Source: Gammaproteobacteria bacterium UBA4421 (GTDB taxonomy: Bacteria > Pseudomonadota > Gammaproteobacteria > Pseudomonadales > Azotimanducaceae). From it: a stretch of 26,949 nucleotides of DNA. The translations under genes were made by a program, and so were the position numbers. The number at the start of each line of letters is the position of its first letter. Within the stretch, counting starts at the first letter, position 1. The notes below the pieces were generated by a model. It saw only the letters and a list, made by a program, of their open reading frames with translations. It was not told where the DNA came from and ran no database searches. Below are positions 15,572-23,684 of this stretch, one piece after another. The stretch is from NCBI GenBank assembly GCA_002389675.1, contig DGQF01000045.1, positions 102,822 to 129,770 on the forward strand, in the 5' to 3' direction.

Positions 15572-16336
15572 TTAGGGTATGAACTGCTCGTTGAGTATGC
15601 GCTCCTCTAGATTGTGATTCGGATCAAACAGTAGCGTCACTTCTTTTTCTGGATCAACGACAATGTCAATTTCGGTGACATTGCGGATTTCATGGGCATC
15701 TGCCACCGCGCTGACGGGACGCTTGTAGTGGTCTAAAACAGATAAATGAATGTGCGCAGATTGTTTCAAAACGGCACCCTGCCAGCGCCGCGGTCGGAAA
15801 GCGCTGATAGGGGTCAACGCCAGAACGCCAGACCCGATGGGTAAAATGGGGCCATGCGCTGATAGGTTGTAGGCGGTGCTGCCGGCGGGTGTCGCCACTA
15901 AGCAGCCGTCGCAGATCAAACGTTCAATGCGCACCTTGCCATCAATGCTGACTTGTAAATGGGCTGCTTGGCGGGTCTGCCGCAGCAGGGAGACTTCGTT
16001 GAAACCATAGGCATCTTGCTTCATGCCGGAGTCCGTGGTTACCAGCATATGCAGTGGACGCAGCGTTTCGGTCTCTGCCTGGTCAAGGCGCTCGAGCAAA
16101 TGGTCTTCCTCGAATTCATTTAACAGAAAGCCGACGGTGCCAAGATTCATCCCATAGATTGGAATGCCGTGAGCCATATTGCGGTGAATGGCTTCCAGCA
16201 TAAAGCCGTCACCCCCCAAGGCAACAATGACATCTGCATCCGCGGGCTCTACTGTGCCGTATACCTTCACCAAGGAAGTAATAGCTGCGCTGGCGTTTGT
16301 GCCTTGGCTGGCGACAAAGGCAATTTTTTTCTTCAA
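15572..16336 (-). CDS. nadK: NAD kinase, short alphaproteobacterial type
   Basis: NAD kinase phosphorylates NAD to NADP with ATP in the cytoplasm. From TTG 16336 the protein has 254 residues, with GGDG (41-44), the NE pair of FNEVSLLR (113-114) and CDGCLVATPAGSTAYN (142-157). Its compactness, the KIAFVAS N-terminus, ALTPISAFRPRRW and the ending LEERILNEQF match my recollection of alphaproteobacterial NAD kinases rather than the roughly 295-residue gammaproteobacterial form. No ATG is available: candidates are TTG at 16408, GTG at 16375 and TTG at 16351 or 16336. The last fits family N-termini and has GGA six bases upstream. It diverges from the monooxygenase gene and may have been acquired laterally. 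Confidence 0.9.
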   Translation of the reverse strand: MKKKIAFVASQGTNASAAITSLVKVYGTVEPADADVIVALGGDGFMLEAIHRNMAHGIPIYGMNLGTVGFLLNEFEEDHLLERLDQAETETLRPLHMLVTTDSGMKQDAYGFNEVSLLRQTRQAAHLQVSIDGKVRIERLICDGCLVATPAGSTAYNLSAHGPILPIGSGVLALTPISAFRPRRWQGAVLKQSAHIHLSVLDHYKRPVSAVADAHEIRNVTEIDIVVDPEKEVTLLFDPNHNLEERILNEQFIP

Positions 16337-16378
16337 GGTCTGTCCAAACAAAGTTGCTCGGGCGAATCTAGCCACGAG

Positions 16379-16415
16379 GCTTGCAGATATACAAGCGGTG
16401 GTCTGCAAGCGGTGG
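16379..16415. promoter_or_regulatory. Dyad and direct repeat in the NAD kinase / monooxygenase promoter region
   Basis: A perfect 9-base inverted repeat (GCTTGCAGA at 16379-16387, TCTGCAAGC at 16402-16410) with a 14-base spacer is interleaved with a 10-base direct repeat (CAAGCGGTGG at 16392-16401 and 16406-16415). This could be an operator shared by the two divergent genes. No regulator gene is adjacent, and a repeat of this size could arise by chance. Confidence 0.35.
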
Positions 16416-16468
16416 CCGAAAGGCGGGTAGACTGAGTATGATATTGACCGTAACCTGATGTTTTGGGC

Positions 16469-16475
16469 AGGAGGT
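16469..16475 (+). promoter_or_regulatory. Very strong Shine-Dalgarno of the monooxygenase gene
   Basis: AGGAGGT lies five bases before the ATG at 16481. It is the strongest ribosome-binding site seen in the window and suggests high translation of the monooxygenase; it fixes the start. Confidence 0.85.
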
Positions 16476-16480
16476 AAGTT

Positions 16481-18031
16481 ATGCCGTTAAATTCGACGCA
16501 AGAGCATTGTGACCTCTTGATCATTGGGGCGGGCATATCGGGTATTGGCGCAGCTTGTCATTTGCAGCGCGAATGTCCGGGTAAACGCTATTTAATTCTT
16601 GAGGGGCGTGATGGCATTGGCGGCACGTGGGATCTGTTTCGCTATCCGGGTGTTCGTTCGGACAGTGACCTCTACACCTTTGGATATGATTTTAAACCGT
16701 GGCACGGCCAGCCAATCGCAACAGCGCCGGAGATATTGAGCTATCTTCAGGAAGTGGTGGACGAAAATCATCTGGCGCCAAACCTGCGGTTTGACCATTG
16801 GGTAGGCAGTGCTCGGTGGTCCAGTTCTGAAGCATTGTGGACGGTCACTGCAACAACTGCGCAGGGCGAAAAGCGATCTTTCACAGCCAATTTTTTGTTT
16901 ATGTGTCAGGGCTATTATGATTACGAGCGCGGCTATAGGCCGAGCTTCCCTGGAGAAGAGGTTTTCCAAGGGCCAATTATCCATCCGCAAGATTGGCCGC
17001 AAGACCTAGACTATTGCGGCAAGCAGATGGTGGTCATTGGATCGGGTGCGACGGCTGCAACCATTTTGCCAGCAGTTGCGCCGGAGGTTGAACGAGTGAC
17101 TCAATTGCAGCGATCACCCAGTTATTATTTTGCGCTGGACAACAGCAGCGAAGACAGTCTTATCGAAGAACTGCGTGCGCTTGAGGTGCCTGACGAATGG
17201 ATCCACGGCGTCAAGCGGCGCAAAATGCTCGCATTTGGTCTGGAGACGACCCAGCGCGCTCGAATGGAGCCCGAGGCGCTGAGGCAAGAACTTATCGAAG
17301 CTGCCAGGGCTGCACTGCCTGAGGATTTTGATGTGGATACTCACCTTACGCCGAGCTATAGCCCTTGGAAGGAGAGGCTTTGTTTGCTGCCAGATGGAGA
17401 TATGTTCGCAGCCATCAGTAGTGGGAAGGCGGCAATTGTCACCGGTGAAATAGAAACCTTTGTAGAGCAGGGAATTGTTCTTAAGTCAGGCGAGGTGCTT
17501 GCGGCGGATATTGTTGTCGCGGCAACAGGCATCGAACTTTGCGCACTGGGCAAAGTGCAGTTTGTCGTCGATGGCCGTGACATTGACCTATCACAGACCT
17601 GGACTTACCAAGGTGTCATGATTTCCGAATTGCCCAACCTGGCCTGGAGTTTTGGCTATATCCGTACGTCCTGGACCATGCGGTCTGACATGATTGCACA
17701 CTATGTCTGTCGACTACTGAGGTACATGGAAGATGCTGGTGTGCGCCAGTGTACTCCGACGCTTCGCGCTCAGGACGCGGGTATGAACGGCAAGGGGTTT
17801 ATCGATGAGGATGATTTTTCCCCGGGTTATATGCGGCGTGGCGTCTCCCGGCTGCCCAAGCAAAGCGATCGTGGCCCTTGGACTAATATTCAAGACTACT
17901 ATGTCGAAAAAGATATTTTACCAGACCTTGGGTTTGACGATGACGTTTTGGTGTTCTCTGCACCTGAGCCAACCCCCGAACAGGTCAAGCAAGACTTGGA
18001 TTATGCAGGCCAACGGTCGGGTCAGATTTAG
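16481..18031 (+). CDS. Flavin-binding Baeyer-Villiger-type monooxygenase (EthA-like)
   Basis: A FAD- and NADPH-dependent monooxygenase expected to insert oxygen next to a carbonyl, turning ketones into esters, or to oxidise sulfur compounds. The 516-residue protein has the FAD loop GAGISG (16-21), GIGGTWDLFRYPGVRSDSD (45-63) typical of EthA relatives, the exact Baeyer-Villiger fingerprint F162-x-G-x-x-x-H168-x-x-x-W172, and the NADPH loop GSGATA (187-192). The ATATGIE-like segment near the C-terminal third (VAATGIEL) is also conserved. The start is fixed by a near-perfect Shine-Dalgarno. The serine hydrolase gene begins directly after its stop codon, which suggests a shared pathway. Substrate unknown. 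Confidence 0.92.
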   Translation: MPLNSTQEHCDLLIIGAGISGIGAACHLQRECPGKRYLILEGRDGIGGTWDLFRYPGVRSDSDLYTFGYDFKPWHGQPIATAPEILSYLQEVVDENHLAPNLRFDHWVGSARWSSSEALWTVTATTAQGEKRSFTANFLFMCQGYYDYERGYRPSFPGEEVFQGPIIHPQDWPQDLDYCGKQMVVIGSGATAATILPAVAPEVERVTQLQRSPSYYFALDNSSEDSLIEELRALEVPDEWIHGVKRRKMLAFGLETTQRARMEPEALRQELIEAARAALPEDFDVDTHLTPSYSPWKERLCLLPDGDMFAAISSGKAAIVTGEIETFVEQGIVLKSGEVLAADIVVAATGIELCALGKVQFVVDGRDIDLSQTWTYQGVMISELPNLAWSFGYIRTSWTMRSDMIAHYVCRLLRYMEDAGVRQCTPTLRAQDAGMNGKGFIDEDDFSPGYMRRGVSRLPKQSDRGPWTNIQDYYVEKDILPDLGFDDDVLVFSAPEPTPEQVKQDLDYAGQRSGQI

Positions 18032-19231
18032 ATGGCCTCAGCAAGGCGCATTATTTTTGGGGTGATTTTAGGCCTGATCACATCGGTGCATGCAGCGGAC
18101 TTGCCGCGCAATGATCGGCTCAATCCGGCAGCAGATGAGCAGCGTTTGGCAGAAATTGATGATGTCAATTCTGTATTGTTTTTGCGCGGCGAGTCGAAGG
18201 TGGCGGCGTTTCGCAACATGGTGAAACTGGTGCCGTCTAGGCGCATTGATGTCGGCGCCAAGATGTTGCCTTTGGGCGATGCGCGGCGTGAATTGGGTGA
18301 GATCAAATTTTCCGCTGGCGATGCAGCAATGACCGTTAACGAATATGTAGCGCAGCATCAGGTTGCTGGATTGTTGGTGATTAAAAATGGCGCGGTGGTC
18401 TATGAACGTTATGGTTTAGGCAACAACCAGGATACGCTTTGGGTTTCTTTCTCGGTAGCAAAATCGGTGGTCTCCATGTTGTTCGGTGCGGCCATCAAGG
18501 ATGGCTATATCAAGAGCCTAGAAGAAAAAGTGACTGATTATCTGCCGCGACTTAAGGGATCCTCCTATGACCAGGCCACGCTGCGTCATATTTTGCAGAT
18601 GTCCTCAGGTGTGCAGTGGAATGAAGATTATGCGGACCCTAAATCTGATGTCGCCAGCGCCAGTTATGACACGCTTGGATTGTATGAATATTTACGCAAT
18701 AAACCCCGTGTGGCGCCGGCAGGCGAGTTATTCAACTACAACACCGCTGAAACAAACTTGGCGGGCACAGTCTTGCGCGCGGCGATTGGTAATAATTTGT
18801 CGACGTATTTAAGCGAAAAAATTTGGGTACCCTTTGGTATGGAGCAGCCGGCTTACTGGCAATTAACCGAAGCTGGCGGTGGTGAGTTTGGGGGGTGTTG
18901 TATCAATGCGACGTTGCGCGATTATGGACGCCTTGGATTGTTTGCGCTCAATAATGGGCAGCTTGCCAATGGCGATCGTGTGTTGCCCGAAGGTTGGATG
19001 GCCCAGTCGCTCGCACCCTCGAAGGGTTTTGCAGGTTATGGCTACTTTTGGTGGTTGGGTGATCAGGGCAGCTATGAAGCGTCCGGTATTTTTGGCCAAG
19101 GTATTTACATTGACCCTCAGGAAAACGTGGTGATTGCTATTTTAAGTGCTTGGCCTGATGCAGATGATGAATCGAGTTGGGGACGGTTAGCTCGGCTTTA
19201 CCAAGCCCTGACTGCGGCGGTGGCACAATAG
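18032..19231 (+). CDS. Serine hydrolase, beta-lactamase-like (class C / NylB-type esterase family)
   Basis: A probably periplasmic serine hydrolase of the beta-lactamase-related superfamily, which includes family VIII esterases and 6-aminohexanoate-dimer hydrolase. The 399-residue precursor starts with a signal peptide (about 1-21, SVHA-AD). The catalytic S141-V-A-K144 motif is present, with the second motif region around Y236 (FNYNTAETNL). Because it abuts the monooxygenase gene (TAG then ATG, no gap), ester hydrolysis after Baeyer-Villiger oxidation is an attractive inference, but the signal peptide would place it in a different compartment from the cytoplasmic flavoenzyme, which weakens the idea. 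True beta-lactamase activity is not expected. Confidence 0.88.
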   Translation: MASARRIIFGVILGLITSVHAADLPRNDRLNPAADEQRLAEIDDVNSVLFLRGESKVAAFRNMVKLVPSRRIDVGAKMLPLGDARRELGEIKFSAGDAAMTVNEYVAQHQVAGLLVIKNGAVVYERYGLGNNQDTLWVSFSVAKSVVSMLFGAAIKDGYIKSLEEKVTDYLPRLKGSSYDQATLRHILQMSSGVQWNEDYADPKSDVASASYDTLGLYEYLRNKPRVAPAGELFNYNTAETNLAGTVLRAAIGNNLSTYLSEKIWVPFGMEQPAYWQLTEAGGGEFGGCCINATLRDYGRLGLFALNNGQLANGDRVLPEGWMAQSLAPSKGFAGYGYFWWLGDQGSYEASGIFGQGIYIDPQENVVIAILSAWPDADDESSWGRLARLYQALTAAVAQ

Positions 19232-19247
19232 AATCAGCGGTGAACAA

Positions 19248-19261
19248 CTCACTTTGGTGAG
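19248..19261 (+). terminator. Possible weak terminator hairpin after the serine hydrolase gene
   Basis: CTCAC (19248-19252), loop TTTG, GTGAG (19257-19261) form a perfect five-pair stem, with AACAA before and TTGTT shortly after that could extend it over a bulge. The following CGTTTGTTGTG is T-rich but not a clean T-run, so termination may be partial. Confidence 0.3.
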
Positions 19262-19319
19262 CGTTTGTTGTGTATGTTCCCAAAAGCAGGACTCAGAAGA
19301 TGTTAGAGGTGGTATTTAC

Positions 19320-20324
19320 ATGAATTATCCGAATAACCGTCAATGGTTGATCAACGGCAATCCTCGCGGCCGTGCGCTTGCGGCGACTGATTTTAAATAC
19401 AACGAAGCGGCACCGGGGATTCTAGAGGCAGGTGATGTTCGCGTGCGCGTTGAGACGTTGGGCTTTGACCCATCGCAAAAAGGTCAGTTGGAAAATGTGT
19501 CCGGTTACGCCAGCGGTAATGATATCGGCATGGTCATGAAGGCGCGAGGCGTGGGCGAAATAATTGAAAGCCGTGATGAAAAGTGCCCAGTGGGTAGCAA
19601 AGTCTTGGGTAATTTAGGCTGGCAAGAGTATGTTGTTATGCGCGGCAAAGCGCTGGAAATAGTGCCGAATGATGCGTTCCTATCTGCGCGTTTGGGGCCA
19701 TTAGGAGGCACGGGCCTGACGGCATACTTTGGTCTGCTGCGGGTTGGTCTTCCAGAGCCTGGTGATACGGTAGTTGTCTCTGGAGCCGCGGGTGCGGTGG
19801 GCTCTATTGTTGGGCAAATTGCTAAAATTATGGGGTGTCGCACGGTGGGCATCGCCGGCGGCGAGCAGAAATGTGCTTGGCTTGTAGATGAGCTTGGATA
19901 CGATGCGGCGATCGATTACAAAGAGGGTCAAGTTAAGTCTCAGCTTAAACAGCTCTGTCCGGATGGAATTAATGTCTTTTTTGATAATGTTGGCGGCCCC
20001 ATATTAAACGATGCTTTGGCGCGGATAGCGCCATTTGCGCGTGTGGTCATTTGCGGGGGTATTTCCCGATATGAACAGTCGCAGTTGCCCGCGGGTCCGG
20101 CTAACTATTTTAATATTGTCTTTCGTCAGGCGGTGATGCAGGGATTTTTGTTGACCGGGTATGAGCAGGATTACACCCGAGCTCGTGAGCGCATCATGAC
20201 CTGGATGCAGGCCGGACAAGTGGTGCATAAAGAGGATGTCCAGGAGGGCTTCGAAAATATCCCCGCCACGCTGTCTCGGCTGTTTAGCGGCCAGAATTTT
20301 GGTAAACAATTGTTGCGGCTGTGA
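19320..20324 (+). CDS. NADP-dependent medium-chain oxidoreductase (PTGR/CurA-like)
   Basis: A zinc-free medium-chain dehydrogenase/reductase that reduces carbon-carbon double bonds of enones with NADPH, like prostaglandin reductase and E. coli curcumin reductase. The 334-residue protein has the N-terminal GroES-like domain, the nucleotide-binding segment SGAAGAVGSIVGQIAK (154-169) and FFDNVGG after it, all family hallmarks. No structural zinc cysteines are seen. The frame is open 22 codons upstream, but the ATG at 19320 begins the recognisable N-terminus (MNYPNNRQWL) and has GAGGT nine bases before it. It follows the serine hydrolase gene by 88 bases and may belong to the same operon. Confidence 0.92.
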   Translation: MNYPNNRQWLINGNPRGRALAATDFKYNEAAPGILEAGDVRVRVETLGFDPSQKGQLENVSGYASGNDIGMVMKARGVGEIIESRDEKCPVGSKVLGNLGWQEYVVMRGKALEIVPNDAFLSARLGPLGGTGLTAYFGLLRVGLPEPGDTVVVSGAAGAVGSIVGQIAKIMGCRTVGIAGGEQKCAWLVDELGYDAAIDYKEGQVKSQLKQLCPDGINVFFDNVGGPILNDALARIAPFARVVICGGISRYEQSQLPAGPANYFNIVFRQAVMQGFLLTGYEQDYTRARERIMTWMQAGQVVHKEDVQEGFENIPATLSRLFSGQNFGKQLLRL

Positions 20325-20440
20325 TACTTTTTAGGGGCGCATGGGTTCATCGAGGGCGGCATGAAGACTTTTACAAAAGCCGCTTTGGACGAGGTTGATT
20401 TGTGCAGTAAGCTTGATCGAATAAATTGCAAGGCAGGCTA

Positions 20441-20932
20441 ATGGAGCTTGAACGAGATAAACATTACGGACAGTGGACGGGTGCACAGATCATGGGTTTT
20501 CTCGCCGAAACTTTGATTCCCGTGCGCTTGGGTTTGACGACAAAAAATGGCCCGCTAATTGTGCCCGTATGGTTTGAATACAGCAGTCATCGGCTGCATT
20601 TGTGCAGCCCCGATAATTCGCTGCTGGTGGATGCGCTGCGCGCGAATCCCGAAGTGAGCTTCGATGTCTCGACCAACGATTTGCCTTACGCGGGTATTCG
20701 AGGCCGGGGCATTGCCTCATGTACCGTTGCGCACGATAACCGAGTTCTTGAAAAGCTCATCACACGATACGTGGGCCATACTGATAACGCGTTGGCCGAC
20801 ATGTTGCTCAACCGCGCCAGTGACGAAGCGCTGGTTGAGATTGAGCCTACCTGGATTACCAGCTGGGATTTCAGCGGACGAATGCGTGGTATTGAGTCGG
20901 TGCGAGCGCGAGTGCCTGAAGCGCCAATGTAA
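20441..20932 (+). CDS. Pyridoxamine-5'-phosphate-oxidase-like flavoprotein
   Basis: A small split-barrel protein of the PNPOx-like superfamily, whose members bind FMN, F420 or haem and act as reductases or oxidases. The 163-residue protein shows the typical order: an N-terminal helix (GAQIMGFLAETLIPVRLG), the strands TKNGPLIVPVWFEY and RLHLCSPDNSLLVDAL, and the RGRGIASCTV strand. True vitamin B6 oxidase function is unlikely given the short length and different pattern. The ATG at 20441 follows AAGG and AGG by seven and three bases; an upstream TTG (20426) is less likely. It is 116 bases after the oxidoreductase gene on the same strand. Confidence 0.8.
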   Translation: MELERDKHYGQWTGAQIMGFLAETLIPVRLGLTTKNGPLIVPVWFEYSSHRLHLCSPDNSLLVDALRANPEVSFDVSTNDLPYAGIRGRGIASCTVAHDNRVLEKLITRYVGHTDNALADMLLNRASDEALVEIEPTWITSWDFSGRMRGIESVRARVPEAPM

Positions 20933-20974
20933 AAAAGTGGCCCCGGCTTCTTCTAAGGCTCGCCCGCGGCGGGT

Positions 20975-21409
20975 TTAGTGGTGCTCTGCGCGAATCGCTT
21001 TGCGCAAGGCGTCTTGAAGACTGGCGATCAACACCGCCGTGGATACGCCGATCATTAATGCTCCGTTGATTGCCTCCAGGGGCCCCAGCAGGCGATAGCG
21101 TTCGGACATAATAAAATCACCGTACCCCAAGGTGGCAAAATTCACTGCTGAATGATAGACCGCAGTTTTGAGTGTTTCGAACTCGCCCAGGTACACAAAT
21201 ACAAACGCCCAAATGAACAGTTGGGCCACGTTGCCAAGCACCAGCAATGTCATAATGATTACAAGCGCGATTAGCGTTCGCCATGCTTGGTCACTTTCGG
21301 TTCGGCGACTGTGACCGATGTAGTAGCGCAGTGCTGTGGTCACCAACGCAGCCTGCAAGATGAGACATGCTGCCATGGTGGAAAAACCAATCAGAAAGTT
21401 CTCGAGCAT
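20975..21409 (-). CDS. Two-pore-domain-type potassium channel subunit (Ion_trans_2)
   Basis: A small inner-membrane protein with three hydrophobic segments (about 6-28, 45-72 and 112-133) and a pore loop bearing the potassium selectivity filter TLGYGD (93-98). At 144 residues it holds only the pore module, with no RCK or cyclic-nucleotide-binding domain, so gating is unclear. Its ATG at 21409 begins just one base after the stop of the DUF2955 gene, so it is the last cistron of the efflux operon. Potassium conduction is inferred from the filter. An ion channel in an efflux operon is unusual; it may balance charge during proton-driven transport. Confidence 0.85.
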   Translation of the reverse strand: MLENFLIGFSTMAACLILQAALVTTALRYYIGHSRRTESDQAWRTLIALVIIMTLLVLGNVAQLFIWAFVFVYLGEFETLKTAVYHSAVNFATLGYGDFIMSERYRLLGPLEAINGALMIGVSTAVLIASLQDALRKAIRAEHH

Positions 21410-21410
21410 G

Positions 21411-22460
21411 TTAAAAGCCTCGGGTGGTGTTCAGGCCTTGGGTAGCACGTACCCGTCGGGCCGAAAGATAGCTGCGTAATTTTTCAAGTGTGACGACGGC
21501 CACCAGGGCATAAAGACAGACCCCGACAAACAAACTAAAGCGCAAAAGAAAAGCACTGTAAACGTCGCTGCCATTTGCGCTGTCTTGTACTGCGGGTCCA
21601 AGTAACAGGAACACCGTTACGCCGACGTTTAGCCAGAACGACGCGGAGAAGAGGCTGGGGAGCGCGCCAAATAACTTGGCGCCGCAATAGCCGCTGAAAA
21701 GCAGCATCCAAAGTGCAAAAAACCAAATGTTGGGACTGATCTGTAGTAGAAGCCAAAGCGCAATTGCGCAGCAGCCAGCTGCAAAGTTAGAACTCAGGAG
21801 TTCTCGCCGCGCCGCGCGGGCGTCTAACTGGCTGCTTTGTTGGGCGAGCATTAGGCTCTTCAAAATAGTGGCAAAAAATAATGATGGATTGGTGAAAGCA
21901 AACATAACGGGCACAATGACAATTAGGCTGGAACGCACTGCAATCCAGTGCATGTCAGCTGCTGGTGCTTTGTTGGCTTGGACTTGTGTGGAGTTTTGGT
22001 CCTCTGGAAACAAAGGGTAAATAATCCAGTGCGCAATGACCGCGACGCTCAAAGCCAGCAACGTCCCTTGAATTGCAATTACGCCTAAATCGTAGCTCAC
22101 CATGCCTTGAGCAGGGATCATGGTAAAGCCGATGGCTAGAGTCAGGCCAATCTGCTCTTGGCCGATTTTTAAGCTGACGATGCTGCTGAGATAAAGTCCT
22201 ACAAGAATGATTAAAACAGCTGAAATGGGATAGTTGAGCAACATGGGAATCATGACTAGGCCGATTCCAAGCGTGGCGCCGGCTGCTATGGTTAGTGCGA
22301 TAAGCGCTTTAAGTCCCGGTGGCGGCGCGCCGGATGCTGCGAGGTTGAATGCTAGAAAAGGCGCTAAATAGGGAATCGGAAAACCGCTTGAGTAGCTGAT
22401 CGTTAGGGCCAGCGCTACGGCGCCTGCCGCGCGGGCTGTGCGCCTTGCGGCAATTGGCAT
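21411..22460 (-). CDS. DUF2955 / FUSC-like inner-membrane protein
   Basis: A polytopic membrane protein resembling the DUF2955 family, relatives of aromatic-acid exporter (AaeB/FUSC) proteins that work with HlyD-type adaptors. The 349-residue protein has about ten hydrophobic segments in two similar halves (1-150 and 175-330), with a polar link near 155-170 and a basic C-terminus. It is the likely inner-membrane pump of this tripartite system. The ATG at 22460 is chosen; a GTG one codon earlier is possible. A five-pair hairpin lies directly over the start region. The HlyD gene is 33 bases upstream and the channel gene one base downstream. Confidence 0.8.
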   Translation of the reverse strand: MPIAARRTARAAGAVALALTISYSSGFPIPYLAPFLAFNLAASGAPPPGLKALIALTIAAGATLGIGLVMIPMLLNYPISAVLIILVGLYLSSIVSLKIGQEQIGLTLAIGFTMIPAQGMVSYDLGVIAIQGTLLALSVAVIAHWIIYPLFPEDQNSTQVQANKAPAADMHWIAVRSSLIVIVPVMFAFTNPSLFFATILKSLMLAQQSSQLDARAARRELLSSNFAAGCCAIALWLLLQISPNIWFFALWMLLFSGYCGAKLFGALPSLFSASFWLNVGVTVFLLLGPAVQDSANGSDVYSAFLLRFSLFVGVCLYALVAVVTLEKLRSYLSARRVRATQGLNTTRGF

Positions 22461-22461
22461 C

Positions 22462-22478
22462 ACGGGCGGTAAACCCGT
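22462..22478 (-). promoter_or_regulatory. Hairpin at the DUF2955 translation start
   Basis: ACGGG (22478-22474) and CCCGT (22466-22462) on the minus strand can pair around a seven-base loop. The stem lies immediately before the ATG at 22460 and would hide the ribosome-binding region, so translation may depend on ribosomes arriving from the HlyD gene. It may be chance. Confidence 0.25.
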
Positions 22479-22493
22479 CCTGGTCGTTGAACA

Positions 22494-23684
22494 TTAGTAG
22501 GCATAGGATAAACCACTGGCCAACCGGATGTAGGCTTTGCCGAGCCAAGTCAAAAAGCTGCTTTTGCCGCTATAAGCCATAACCGAAGCCTGCCCGCCAA
22601 GGCGCAGTTGAGACCTCAGTTCGGCGTCTTGCTGCGGATCAAAACTGATGATGACAGGAAATCGTTGCGATTGGCGCAGCCAGTCGCGGTCGTTTTTTAT
22701 GCTTGGCAAGGCGCCGGGTTTGGTCTCCGTTGAGCCGCTTACTGCGACCCCTATGCTCCTAATTTCACCGTGAAATACCTTTCCGGGCAGCGCATCGAAC
22801 AAGATTTCTACGGCGGTGCCTTCTCTGATATGACCTAAGTTATTTTCCGTAAAGGCGGCGTTGATCCAGACGTCGTTAATCGCCACTAAGGTCAGCACGG
22901 GTGCCCCGAGATTGGCGAATTGCCCCACATCTGCGATTAAGTTAGTGATAATTCCGTCGGTCGAGGCGGTCACAATGGCATTGGTAAGGTCAAGTTCGGC
23001 TTGCTCTAAACGAGTCATTGCAGATTTAAGCAACGTATTGTTTTCGCCATATCCGCCCATTTGTTCTATCGCTCGTTCGATATCCGCCTCTGCTGCGCTA
23101 ACCTGTGCCTGACTCTTTTTCAGGTTGGCTTGGGCAACCTCAATTCGTCTAATGGAAATTGTCCCCGGGTCCTCTTCATATAATTGCGCCAGACGATTAG
23201 CATTTTGTTGCGCCTGTAGTTCTGCCGCTGTGGCTGCCACTAGCTTGGCTTGAGCTGCCGCCACAACAGCGTCTGCGGCACTGATTTGTCGGCGGGTATT
23301 TTCGACATCGTAGCGCGCCCGCTCGGCGGCGATTTGATAGGAAGATGGATCGATCGCAAATAAGCGGGCGCCTTGATCGACCATTTGATTGTTTTTAACC
23401 CATACATCAGTTACCAGTCCCGAAACTTTAGGCGCGACACCGACCACATAGCCCTCTACGCGGGCTTGTGTGGTGTAGGGAGTGAAGCGATCTGCGGTGA
23501 CATACAATATCAAGCTGCACAGGATAATTAGTGCGATGAGAGCGCCACCTCGCTTGACCGCCTGTCCTGCAGCCTCTGCCTCATCTTTGTTTGGCGACAC
23601 TTCGCCATCTGGCGTTTCTGAGTTGGGCGATTCGTGAGGCTTATCCCTGGTATTTTTTTGCATAGCTTCATCTTGATCGTTCAT
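22494..23684 (-). CDS. HlyD/EmrA-family membrane fusion protein
   Basis: The periplasmic adaptor of a tripartite efflux pump. From the ATG at 23684 it has 396 residues: an acidic cytoplasmic tail (1-44), one membrane helix (about 46-62, ALIALIILCSLILYV), a first lipoyl half (74-110, VEGYVVGVAPKVSGLVTDV), a long alpha-helical hairpin rich in alanine and glutamine (about 115-215), the second lipoyl half (NAIVTASTDGIITNL) and a beta-barrel domain. The start is fixed by a four-base ATGA overlap with the stop of the outer membrane factor gene, which indicates translational coupling. It resembles adaptors paired with FUSC/DUF2955 proteins. Confidence 0.92.
   Translation of the reverse strand: MNDQDEAMQKNTRDKPHESPNSETPDGEVSPNKDEAEAAGQAVKRGGALIALIILCSLILYVTADRFTPYTTQARVEGYVVGVAPKVSGLVTDVWVKNNQMVDQGARLFAIDPSSYQIAAERARYDVENTRRQISAADAVVAAAQAKLVAATAAELQAQQNANRLAQLYEEDPGTISIRRIEVAQANLKKSQAQVSAAEADIERAIEQMGGYGENNTLLKSAMTRLEQAELDLTNAIVTASTDGIITNLIADVGQFANLGAPVLTLVAINDVWINAAFTENNLGHIREGTAVEILFDALPGKVFHGEIRSIGVAVSGSTETKPGALPSIKNDRDWLRQSQRFPVIISFDPQQDAELRSQLRLGGQASVMAYSGKSSFLTWLGKAYIRLASGLSYAY

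Noticed and set aside
18032..19231. Beta-lactamase resistance gene
   Set aside because: The SVAK motif belongs to the wider serine hydrolase family; the other motifs and neighbourhood fit an esterase or amidase better than an AmpC enzyme.
20960..20973. CCCG-CGG-CGGG hairpin in the convergent gap between the PNPOx-like and channel genes
   Set aside because: Only four base pairs and three T's follow; it may contribute to termination but cannot be supported.
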